NCBI RefSeq assembly: GCF_023721715.1
Contig: NZ_JAMDLG010000001.1
Span: 2,333,784 to 2,397,783, forward strand
Length of the DNA: 64,000 nucleotides
Direction of reading: 5' to 3'
Source: Parasegetibacter sp. NRK P23
GTDB taxonomy: Bacteria > Bacteroidota > Bacteroidia > Chitinophagales > Chitinophagaceae
Position numbers and translations under genes: made by a program. The first letter of the stretch is position 1, and each line of letters begins with the position of its first letter. The notes beneath the pieces were generated by a model. It saw only the letters and a program-made list of their open reading frames with translations, was not told the origin of the DNA and did no database searches. Shown here piece by piece: positions 1 through 7,942 of the stretch.

Positions 1-480
1 ATCGGTTCTTCGGGCAAAGGTGGCACTACGCTCCACAGGAGGATTTTCGGAGAAGCGGTGGAAAGTCTTGCCAACAGCGGCTCCTACCATTGGATGGCCG
101 GAAACTACCTGAAATACGCCGCGGAAACAGCCGGTTTCGGAAGGAAAACAGGTTGCGATCTTCCTGTAGATTCCCACGAACTCATTGCGCTTTGCGCACC
201 CCGACCCGTGTTCATCAGTTATGGCATCCCCGAAAAAGGTGACGCAAAATGGCTGGACCAGAACGGCAGTTTCAAAGCTACTGTTGCCGCGGGAGCCGTT
301 TATAAATTGCTCGGGGCAACCGATCTGGGGCTTAGCAACGATGATCAAAAAGAAGCAATGCCTCCGGTATTGTCGGGGTTGATGGACGGGAAACTGGCAT
401 GGCGCCAGCACGATGGCGGGCATACCGATGCGCCAAATTTCCAGTATTTTATTCCCTGGGCCAATAAAATACTGAAGTAA
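1..480 (+). CDS. CE15 glucuronoyl esterase-like hydrolase, 3' end (partial)
   Basis: The reading frame is open from base 1 and ends at TAA 478-480, so only the last 159 residues are present and the start lies outside the window. It resembles the C-terminal half of carbohydrate esterase family 15, which cleaves ester bonds between glucuronate on xylan and lignin alcohols. Visible signatures are GSSGKGGTTLHRR and FGEAVESL, the region that follows the nucleophile serine in this family, then YHWMAGNYLKYA, LIALCAPRPVFISYG and HDGGHTDAPNF, which holds the likely catalytic histidine. The nucleophile itself is not in the window. A periplasmic or secreted role is expected from the family but its signal peptide cannot be seen. 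The uronate operon at the other end of the window would fit with use of released glucuronate; that link is inference. Confidence 0.85.
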   Translation: MGSSGKGGTTLHRRIFGEAVESLANSGSYHWMAGNYLKYAAETAGFGRKTGCDLPVDSHELIALCAPRPVFISYGIPEKGDAKWLDQNGSFKATVAAGAVYKLLGATDLGLSNDDQKEAMPPVLSGLMDGKLAWRQHDGGHTDAPNFQYFIPWANKILK

Positions 481-555
481 GATCCCCCATTACGGGCAAA
501 AAAATGTACGCCTGCTCCCTATTCGCCGTGGCATAGCCTTTTCAGCCCGGAAGGT

Positions 556-2376
556 ATGGAACCGGCAAACAAATATCCTTTCGCGGGGGCTTTCGTGATG
601 AATGATGGCCACTGCCTTTTCTCCGTATGGGCACCCCTTGCGGAAAATGTTCAACTTATTTTAGAAGACGATTACAGGGAAAAGGCTTTTCAGCTCGACA
701 AAGATGATTCCGGCTACTGGCGCATTATCTTACCCGATATTCCCCCAGGCATGCATTACCGTTATAGTGTGGATGGCGCTGAAGCAATACCCGATCCCGC
801 TTCCCGCAGGCAACCGGATGGCGTGCACGGCGCTTCAGAAGTGGTGGATCCGCATTTCACCTGGACCGACACCGAATGGAAAGGTATACCGCTCCATGAC
901 ATGGTGATGTACGAATTGCATACCGGTTGCTTTACTCCTGAACATAGTTTCGAAGGCATCATAAAACGCCTGCCCTACCTCAGTTCTATCGGCATCAACA
1001 CCATTGAGCTGATGCCCGTGGCACAGTTTCCCGGGAAAAGAAACTGGGGATACGATGGGGTATTTCCTTTCGCTGTGCACCATACTTACGGCACACCCGA
1101 CCAGTTAAAGGCATTGGTAAACGCCGCGCACCTGCATGGCATCGCCGTTATACTGGATGTGGTATACAACCACCTGGGACCAGAAGGCAATTACCTCGAA
1201 CAATACGGCCCTTATTTTACAGAGAAATACAAAACACCTTGGGGAAAGGCGCTCAACTTTGACGATGCCTGGTGCGATGGCGTACGTTCTTTTTACATCA
1301 ACAACGCATTGATGTGGCTCAACGAATTCAGAATGGATGGATTGCGGATTGATGCCGTACACGCCATCTGGGATTGCGGCGCTACCCATTTTATGGAAGA
1401 ACTCGCCAACGCGGTGCAACAACTGGAAAGCATTTCCGGGAGAAAAAAAGTACTGATCGCGGAGATAGACTACAACGCGCCCCGTTATATTAAACCGGCC
1501 AACGAAGGCGGATACGGCCTCTCCGGACAATGGACCGATGAGTTTCACCATGCGCTCCACGCTTTACTCACCAATGAAACAAATGGTTATTACGCCGATT
1601 TCGGGAACGTGGCGCCGTTTGTAAAGAGTCTGCGTGAGTCCTATGTGTACACGGGTGAATACTCACAAGTGCGTAACCGGAAATTTGGAAGAAGTCCGGA
1701 ACAACTTCCCTACCACCAGTTCGTCGTTTTCACGCAAAACCACGACCAGATCGGTAACCGCTTAAAAGGAGAAAGGCTCAGCTCCCTGGTATCTTTCGAC
1801 GCACTGAAGCTGGCCGCGGCGGCCATGTTGCTCACCGCGCACACCCCAATGCTGTTTATGGGTGAAGAATACGGGGAAACAAATCCGTTCCTCTTCTTTA
1901 CGGACCATTCCGACCCTGAACTCATCAGTAACCTGAGAAAGGGAAGAAAAGAAGAGTTCAAAAGCTTCAACTGGGCAGACGAAGTGCCCGATCCACAATC
2001 CGAAGATGAATTCAGCAAATCCACGCTTTCCTGGAACACGGATAATGAAAAAGCAGCTATACTTATCCGTTATTATACCTACCTGATCGCCATGCGGAAG
2101 AACAGGGCAGCACTCCGGAATACGGACCGGAACGCTACAGTTGTGGAGGAACCATCGGGTAAACTGATTTCCTTCGAGCGCAAAGCGCCCGGAGAGCATC
2201 TCCTGGTACTGCTGAACTTCTCGGATAAACCCGAAGTTTTCCACGACAAACAATATCCATCCCTCAAAAAAATATTCGATTCCTCCGAAGCACAATGGAG
2301 CCTTTCCTCCACTGAAACAAAAACATCATTTATTCCACCTTATACCGCCGTTGTTTATGAAATTCAACCCTTCTGA
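556..2376 (+). CDS. treZ: Malto-oligosyltrehalose trehalohydrolase (TreZ)
   Basis: A 606-residue GH13 enzyme of the usual TreZ length. TreZ hydrolyses the alpha-1,4 bond next to the terminal trehalose of maltooligosyl-trehalose and releases free trehalose in the cytoplasm. An N-terminal CBM48-like domain (about 10-95) precedes the TIM barrel. The GH13 catalytic set is intact: nucleophile D266 in GLRIDAVHA, acid/base E303 in LIAEID and D397 in FTQNHDQIGNR. The last motif and the short WGYDGV stretch are typical of TreZ rather than branching enzyme. No signal peptide is present. The ATG at 556 follows AAGG. The 3' end overlaps treY by 20 bp, so the two are almost certainly translated together. 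No treX debranching gene is in view. Confidence 0.95.
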   Translation: MEPANKYPFAGAFVMNDGHCLFSVWAPLAENVQLILEDDYREKAFQLDKDDSGYWRIILPDIPPGMHYRYSVDGAEAIPDPASRRQPDGVHGASEVVDPHFTWTDTEWKGIPLHDMVMYELHTGCFTPEHSFEGIIKRLPYLSSIGINTIELMPVAQFPGKRNWGYDGVFPFAVHHTYGTPDQLKALVNAAHLHGIAVILDVVYNHLGPEGNYLEQYGPYFTEKYKTPWGKALNFDDAWCDGVRSFYINNALMWLNEFRMDGLRIDAVHAIWDCGATHFMEELANAVQQLESISGRKKVLIAEIDYNAPRYIKPANEGGYGLSGQWTDEFHHALHALLTNETNGYYADFGNVAPFVKSLRESYVYTGEYSQVRNRKFGRSPEQLPYHQFVVFTQNHDQIGNRLKGERLSSLVSFDALKLAAAAMLLTAHTPMLFMGEEYGETNPFLFFTDHSDPELISNLRKGRKEEFKSFNWADEVPDPQSEDEFSKSTLSWNTDNEKAAILIRYYTYLIAMRKNRAALRNTDRNATVVEEPSGKLISFERKAPGEHLLVLLNFSDKPEVFHDKQYPSLKKIFDSSEAQWSLSSTETKTSFIPPYTAVVYEIQPF

Positions 2377-4966
2377 TCTTACACCAGTAGCCAGCTACCG
2401 CATTCAATTCAGTAAAACATTTACCTTCAGTCACCTCAAAGAAATCCTGCCCTACCTCCATCAACTGGGCATCTCCACACTGTATGCTTCCCCGGTTTTC
2501 AGTGCTGTTCCCGGAAGCACCCACGGCTACGATGTAACGGACCCGCATACGGTAAATCCGGAGATCGGCACATTGGAAGAATGGCGCACGCTCTCCACCG
2601 AACTCAAAAACTACGGCATCTGGTGGCTGCAGGACATTGTTCCCAACCACATGGCTTTTCATGAAAACAATTACCGTTTGTGGAACGTACTGGAATGGGG
2701 AGAAAAATCGCCTTACTGTAATTATTTCGACATCAACTGGCACCATCCCCATCCGGAACTGAATGGAAAACTGATGGTACCCTTCCTGGGAGAAGAAGCG
2801 GACGAGGCCATCGAAAAGGGCAACCTCACCATTCAATTCAATAAAAAAGGATGGCACTTCAATTATAACGATTCTTTCTTCCCGCTTTCCCCGGATTCAC
2901 TTGAATTGCTGGCTGGCTTCGCTTCCGCGGTACCCGGCATGGAGCCAGTGGAAAACAGCATCCGTAACCTGCTTACCGGCATGAAAGAAATTACTACTTA
3001 TGAAGCCTTGCAGGAAATGAAAACAGCATGGATACAAATCTTAAATACCAACGAATCCTTTAATGCCGCACTCGAAAATTTTCTTACACAGGTCAACAAC
3101 AGCATCCTGCTGCGCAAAAAAGTGCTGGAAGCCCAACATTACCGGCTCACTTACTGGAACGCCACTTCCGGCCTGATCAATTACCGGCGTTTTTTTACCG
3201 TGAATAATCTTATTTGTCTGAACATGCAGGATGAAAGCGTGTTCCGCGAATACCACCAGTTGCTGGCACAACTTTACAAAGAAGGATTGGTACAGGGATT
3301 CAGAATAGACCATATTGATGGATTGGCCGATCCTGAAAACTACCTCCACAGGTTCAGGGCAACTTTTGGAGAAGCCTGTTATATAGTAGCAGAGAAAATC
3401 CTGGCGCATAATGAACAGGTTCCGGCAACCTGGCCGCTGCAAGGTACCAGCGGGTACGATTTCCTGCATTTCGTCAACCAGCTTTACCTGCACAACGAAG
3501 GCTTCAACGAACTCAAAACATGCTACCGGAAACACATTTCGAAAGATGATCCCGAAGCGATCATTCAGCATTCAAAAGAACTGATTCTTGAGATGTATAT
3601 GCGCGGGGAATGGGACAACCTGGTTCATACCGCTGAAACGAATGGCCTACTGAGCAATGGGGTTACCCGTGAGGGGGCACGCGCAACCTTAAAAGATTTC
3701 CTGACCCGTATGCCCGTGTACCGTCTTTACCCGCCCCACCATCACCATCCTGCAGAAAAGAGCATTCTTGAAAATATATGGAAAGAGATGCGGTCGGCAA
3801 CGGCTTCTACCGCATGGCTCGAAAATGTATGGCAACGTGAAGCAGACGAAGCGCTTTCTCCAAGCAGTACTTTTTTCCTGCAGCGGACCTGCCAGCTGGC
3901 TTCACCACTGATGGCCAAAGGCGTGGAAGACACCACTTTCTACCGGTATATTCCGTTAATAGCGCTGAATGAAGTAGGTGATGATCCGGATGGTGAAAAG
4001 ATCAGCCAGGAAAAATTTCACCAGCTGATGTCGCAAAGAATGGAAAACAGTCCTTTCACCATGAACGCTTCTTCCACGCACGATACCAAACGCGGCGAAG
4101 ATGCGCGCATAAGAATTCTGGTCCTCTCCCATTTACCTGAAAAATGGATGCAAACCTTCGAGCAATGGCAGCGCCTTAATGATGCAGACATTCAAGCCAA
4201 TAATATCACACCGGAAGAAGCCTGGTACATTTACCAATCCCTGATCGGCGGATTTACAGAAGAGAAGGATTTTGCCGACCGGGCCGTTCAGGCACACCTG
4301 AAATGGGTGCGCGAAGCCAAAGTGAAAACCTGCTGGAACGATCCGGATACTGATTACGAACAACGCATCGAAAAGTTTACCAGAACATTGTGTGATGCCA
4401 CGAATCTTTTCTACCAATCCCTTTCAGCTTTCGTGGAAGAAATGGATGTGTACGCGCAATCATGTTCCCTGGCTCAACTTGCCTTGAAGTGTATGGCCCC
4501 GGGTATGCCCGATATTTACCAGGGCAATGAAAGCACGAACTTCTCTTTTGTAGATCCCGACAACAGGCGCCCGGTAGACTTTAAAGCATTGCATAAAACT
4601 GAAACGGGAAATAGAAATTGGGAAGCAGCAAAAATCAGGTTAACGAAAGCGTTGCTGCGCATCCGCAGGCAATACATCGATTGCTTTACAAAAGGAAACT
4701 ATATTCCACTTGATAGATCAACGAAGGAAGAAATATTTTGCTTCGCCCGTGTATACGATAGAACCTGGGTGCTGGTTGTAGTGCCCGGGAAGAAGGGTAT
4801 TGCAAATCCCGTATCAGCTAAACTATCTTCTTTCATTCAACTTCCGGAAGATGCGCCTGAAGTATGGCGGGATGAACTGAACGGGAAAGACGGTTTGCGT
4901 TTTGAAGACATTCAGCTTCATTTAAAACAACAACCGATATTGATTTATACCGGTACAAAAGAATAA
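2357..4966 (+). CDS. treY: Malto-oligosyltrehalose synthase (TreY)
   Basis: An 869-residue GH13 enzyme. TreY rearranges the reducing-end alpha-1,4 bond of maltodextrins to alpha,alpha-1,1, making the substrate of TreZ. Catalytic residues are in place: D318 in FRIDHIDGL, E346 in IVAEKILA and D576 in SSTHDTKRGEDAR; the N-terminal YASPVF and DIVPNHMA blocks are also typical. I chose ATG 2357 (MKFNPSD) rather than the in-frame TTG at 2351. The start lies inside the end of treZ, giving a 20 bp overlap that suggests translational coupling. The pair acts on glycogen- or starch-type dextrins; no glycogen genes are in view. The protein is cytoplasmic, with no signal peptide. Confidence 0.95.
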   Translation: MKFNPSDLTPVASYRIQFSKTFTFSHLKEILPYLHQLGISTLYASPVFSAVPGSTHGYDVTDPHTVNPEIGTLEEWRTLSTELKNYGIWWLQDIVPNHMAFHENNYRLWNVLEWGEKSPYCNYFDINWHHPHPELNGKLMVPFLGEEADEAIEKGNLTIQFNKKGWHFNYNDSFFPLSPDSLELLAGFASAVPGMEPVENSIRNLLTGMKEITTYEALQEMKTAWIQILNTNESFNAALENFLTQVNNSILLRKKVLEAQHYRLTYWNATSGLINYRRFFTVNNLICLNMQDESVFREYHQLLAQLYKEGLVQGFRIDHIDGLADPENYLHRFRATFGEACYIVAEKILAHNEQVPATWPLQGTSGYDFLHFVNQLYLHNEGFNELKTCYRKHISKDDPEAIIQHSKELILEMYMRGEWDNLVHTAETNGLLSNGVTREGARATLKDFLTRMPVYRLYPPHHHHPAEKSILENIWKEMRSATASTAWLENVWQREADEALSPSSTFFLQRTCQLASPLMAKGVEDTTFYRYIPLIALNEVGDDPDGEKISQEKFHQLMSQRMENSPFTMNASSTHDTKRGEDARIRILVLSHLPEKWMQTFEQWQRLNDADIQANNITPEEAWYIYQSLIGGFTEEKDFADRAVQAHLKWVREAKVKTCWNDPDTDYEQRIEKFTRTLCDATNLFYQSLSAFVEEMDVYAQSCSLAQLALKCMAPGMPDIYQGNESTNFSFVDPDNRRPVDFKALHKTETGNRNWEAAKIRLTKALLRIRRQYIDCFTKGNYIPLDRSTKEEIFCFARVYDRTWVLVVVPGKKGIANPVSAKLSSFIQLPEDAPEVWRDELNGKDGLRFEDIQLHLKQQPILIYTGTKE

Positions 4967-5022
4967 GCCACCAATCCCCCAAAAAGCGCTGAAAGAACTT
5001 TTGAAAAAAAAGTTTAAAATTA

Positions 5023-5056
5023 TTTGTCTAGTATTTAAGTAGACTTTATATATTTG
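5023..5056 (+). promoter_or_regulatory. Bacteroidota-type promoter of the TonB receptor gene
   Basis: TTTG at 5023-5026 and TATATTTG at 5049-5056 match the Bacteroidota -33/-7 consensus (TTTG, TAnnTTTG) with a 22 bp spacer, close to the usual 19-21. The ATG of the receptor gene is at 5096, giving a leader of roughly 35 nt. The receptor is therefore probably transcribed apart from treZY. Confidence 0.6.
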
Positions 5057-5095
5057 TCCACCAAAACACTAGACTTTTAAAAATTCAGCAGCGCT

Positions 5096-7648
5096 ATGAG
5101 CAAAAAAATACAACTCAGCCTTCTCCTATTCTTCGCTTTCAGTACTGTTTTCGCGCAGGAAACACTGGAAGGAACGGTAAAAGACCAGAAAGGCTTCCCT
5201 GTAATCGGAGCGAGCGTAACCATAAAAGGATCAAACGTTTATGTTGTGGCCGACGCCGATGGCCATTTCAAAATCCGTAAACCCGAGCAACTTCCGGCTA
5301 CCCTGCGGATCAGTTCCGTAGGCTTCACACAACAGGATGTAGTGGTAACCACGGAAACGGCCCTCGCGCCCATAGCGATCGTATTGGTGAGTGATGAACA
5401 ATTAAAGGAAGTAGTAATTTCCTCGCGCCGAAGACTGGAAACAGCACAATCGGTACCCATCCCGATCACCGTGGTAGGCGGCGGGCAGGTAGCGGATGCC
5501 GGCGCGTTTAACGTGAACAGGTTGAAAGAATTGGTACCCACCGTACAACTTTATTCTTCCAACCCAAGAAATACCACACTGAATGTGCGCGGCCTCGGCT
5601 CCACCTTCGGACTGACAAATGATGGCATTGATCCCGGCGTCGGGTTTTACGTGGATGGTGTTTATTATGCCCGTCCCGCCGCCACCACACTTGACTTTAT
5701 TGATATAGAACAAATCGAAGTGTTACGCGGACCGCAGGGAACGCTGTTTGGAAAAAACACCACAGCAGGCGCTTTCAACATCACCACCAGCGCACCCACT
5801 TTCAAACCGGGCGCTAAGTTCGAAGTAAGTTATGGCAACTATGGTTACATACAGGCCAAAGCTTCCGTTACAGGAGGCATCACCAAAAAGCTGGCCGGCA
5901 GGTTATCTTTCTCCGGCACCCAGCGAGATGGTGTGTTGGAAAATATCGCCACACAGAAGAAAGTGAACGACCTCAACAACCTCGGTGTCCGGGGCCAGTT
6001 GTTGTTCGTTCCGAACGACCGTATCAAAATCACACTGGCAGGAGATGCCACGCAGCAACGTCCCGACGGCTACGCGCAGGTAGTCGCCGGTGTGGTGCAA
6101 ACGCAACGTGCGGCATACCGTCAGTTCAACAACATCATCGCTGACCTGAATTACCAATTGCCTTCTCTCAATCCTTTCGACAGAATCATCGACCACAACA
6201 CCACCTGGCGCTCCGGCAACGACCTCGGTGGCGTATCACTGAATATTGACGCGAAGGTTGGCAGAGGCACACTCACCTCCACCACCGCATGGCGCTACTG
6301 GAACTGGGATCCCTCTAACGACCGGGATTTCACGGGCCTGGCCGTGCTCTCGCTTTCACAGGCTACTTCCAAACACAAACAATGGACACAGGAAATCCGC
6401 TACGCCGGTGACCTTTCGGCCAAACTCAGCGGCGTGATCGGCGCGTTCCTCATCGGACAGGACCTCAAAACCGATCCTTACCATATCGAAGAATCCGGCG
6501 ATGCACAGTGGCGATTCTCCCAGAGTTCCACCAGTTCATTGTGGCAAACGCCGGGCTTGTTTGAAGGTTACGGCATCAGAACCAACTCTCGTTTAAAAAG
6601 TTTCGGCGCAGCCGCATTCGGTCAGTTAGACTGGGCCATCACCGACAGGTTGCACGTACTGCCAGGACTCCGGTTCAACTACGACCAAAAGGAAGTAGAC
6701 TATGACCGCCAAACCTATGGCGGACTGCAAACATCAGATCCAGCATTGCTCGCGCTGAAGAACGCCGTATATACCAACCAGGCTTTTAAAGCCGATGTGG
6801 ATGAAAGCAATCTCTCAGGACAACTTACCGTCTCCTTTAAAGCCGCCGAAAAAGTAAATACCTTCGCCACCTTCAGCACCAGTTACAAACCCATCGGCGT
6901 AAACCTTGGCGGTCTTCCCACTTCCGGCGGGGAAGTGATGATTGAACTCGCCAGGATCAAACCTGAATACGTTACACACTATGAAGTGGGCGTTAAATCA
7001 CAACCCGCACGCGGTACCACTGTGAACATCGTCTTCCACCATACCGATATCAAAGATTACCAAACCCAGGTACAAACCGCTGAAGTAGGCGTAAACAGGG
7101 GCTATCTCGCCAACGCCGAAAAAGTACGCGTGCTTGGTGTTGAACTCGATGCAAATACACGGTTAGGCAAACATGTTAGTCTGAACGGTGCCATCGCCTA
7201 TATGGATGGAAAATATGTTTCCTTTAAAAACGCCCCGGTTCCCCTGGAAGAAACAGGTGCTCCCTCCGCTTTCAAAGATATCTCCGGCGGTGAACTTCCC
7301 GGCATCTCCAAATGGGCCGGCTCACTGGGTGGAGAACTTACTTCCAACCAGGCGAAGTTCCTGGAGCAGGATGGAAAATATTTCTTCGCGGTAGAAACTT
7401 ATCACCGCTCCTCTTTCTCTTCCAGCCCCTCGCCTTCCAGGTTCCTGAACATCGACGGGTATTCCCTCGTGAACGCCCGGTTAGGTTTCCGCGCACTGGA
7501 AGGGTTTTCCGCCTTCATCTGGGCACGCAACCTGTTTGACAAGGATTATTTTGAACAACTATTGCCCGCGGCAGGCAATGCCGGACACTATGCAGGTGTA
7601 TTGGGTGATCCAAGAACATTCGGCATCACGCTGAGGTATACTTTCTAA
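5096..7648 (+). CDS. TonB-dependent receptor with carboxypeptidase-regulatory-like N-terminal domain
   Basis: An 850-residue outer-membrane receptor. A signal peptide (MSKKIQLSLLLFFAF..FAQ) is followed by a CarboxypepD_reg-like domain (about 22-110), a plug domain (about 115-235; VLRGPQGTLFGKNTTAGAFN) and a 22-strand-type barrel ending in an aromatic residue (GITLRYTF). The plug motif resembles siderophore- and vitamin-type receptors rather than SusC, and no SusD gene follows. It has its own promoter and a terminator, so it appears monocistronic. The ligand cannot be read from the sequence; no siderophore, heme or cobalamin genes are next to it. The neighbouring treZY genes run on the same strand but end 129 bp upstream and probably have no functional link. 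Confidence 0.88.
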   Translation: MSKKIQLSLLLFFAFSTVFAQETLEGTVKDQKGFPVIGASVTIKGSNVYVVADADGHFKIRKPEQLPATLRISSVGFTQQDVVVTTETALAPIAIVLVSDEQLKEVVISSRRRLETAQSVPIPITVVGGGQVADAGAFNVNRLKELVPTVQLYSSNPRNTTLNVRGLGSTFGLTNDGIDPGVGFYVDGVYYARPAATTLDFIDIEQIEVLRGPQGTLFGKNTTAGAFNITTSAPTFKPGAKFEVSYGNYGYIQAKASVTGGITKKLAGRLSFSGTQRDGVLENIATQKKVNDLNNLGVRGQLLFVPNDRIKITLAGDATQQRPDGYAQVVAGVVQTQRAAYRQFNNIIADLNYQLPSLNPFDRIIDHNTTWRSGNDLGGVSLNIDAKVGRGTLTSTTAWRYWNWDPSNDRDFTGLAVLSLSQATSKHKQWTQEIRYAGDLSAKLSGVIGAFLIGQDLKTDPYHIEESGDAQWRFSQSSTSSLWQTPGLFEGYGIRTNSRLKSFGAAAFGQLDWAITDRLHVLPGLRFNYDQKEVDYDRQTYGGLQTSDPALLALKNAVYTNQAFKADVDESNLSGQLTVSFKAAEKVNTFATFSTSYKPIGVNLGGLPTSGGEVMIELARIKPEYVTHYEVGVKSQPARGTTVNIVFHHTDIKDYQTQVQTAEVGVNRGYLANAEKVRVLGVELDANTRLGKHVSLNGAIAYMDGKYVSFKNAPVPLEETGAPSAFKDISGGELPGISKWAGSLGGELTSNQAKFLEQDGKYFFAVETYHRSSFSSSPSPSRFLNIDGYSLVNARLGFRALEGFSAFIWARNLFDKDYFEQLLPAAGNAGHYAGVLGDPRTFGITLRYTF

Positions 7649-7668
7649 GGTGGTGGTTACCTTAGAAA
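7642..7668 (+). other. Hairpin overlapping the TonB receptor stop codon
   Basis: TTTCTAAGGT at 7642-7651 pairs perfectly with ACCTTAGAAA at 7659-7668 around a 7-nt loop. The stop codon TAA (7646-7648) lies in the left arm. It directly precedes a terminator hairpin and may protect the mRNA end. Confidence 0.5.
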
Positions 7669-7671
7669 AAC

Positions 7672-7700
7672 AAAGCCCGGACAATACGTTCCGGGCTTTT
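7672..7700 (+). terminator. Rho-independent terminator after the TonB receptor gene
   Basis: AAAGCCCGGA (7672-7681) pairs with TCCGGGCTTT (7690-7699) around an 8-nt loop, and the right arm runs into a short T stretch. It lies 24 bp after the receptor stop. Confidence 0.8.
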
Positions 7701-7741
7701 CTGTTTTACGTGGCAGCGTTGTTGCTGGAGATTATTTTTTT

Positions 7742-7860
7742 CACGCGAAGACGCAAAGGCGCAAGGTACGCAAGGAGTTGTTGTAGCACAAGATGCTGGA
7801 AATTGATACTGTAACAAAGAAGCAAGGCTTTGCGTCCTTGCTTCTTTGCGTCTTGGCGTG
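7742..7860. repeat. REP-like inverted repeat, copy A
   Basis: The arms 7742-7766 and 7836-7860 are inverted copies of each other (22 of 25 positions) built on the core ACGCAAAG. Inside it, CAAAGAAGCAAGG (7815-7827) pairs perfectly with CCTTGCTTCTTTG (7836-7848). The same core words recur at 53.35-53.83 kb. Such GCAAAGACGC-rich elements are common between genes in Bacteroidota. The element sits between convergent genes. Confidence 0.6.
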
Positions 7861-7909
7861 GAAAATTACTTATTGTAATGATTATACTACTCCGTCAAAA
7901 TGAACATTG

Positions 7910-7931
7910 CCCCTCTCCCCTGGGAGAGGGG
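7910..7931. repeat. GC-rich palindrome after the GH35 gene
   Basis: CCCCTCTCCC (7910-7919) and GGGAGAGGGG (7922-7931) form a near-continuous palindrome 11 bp beyond the GH35 stop codon. It resembles the CCCTCTCC-type intergenic repeats seen in many bacterial genomes and could end the leftward GH35 transcript, although no T run follows. Confidence 0.45.
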
Positions 7932-7942
7932 GCAGGGTAAGG

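Noticed and set aside
58-480. GTG at 58 as the start of the esterase gene
   Set aside because: The frame is open to base 1 and the conserved CE15 sequence continues upstream of it.
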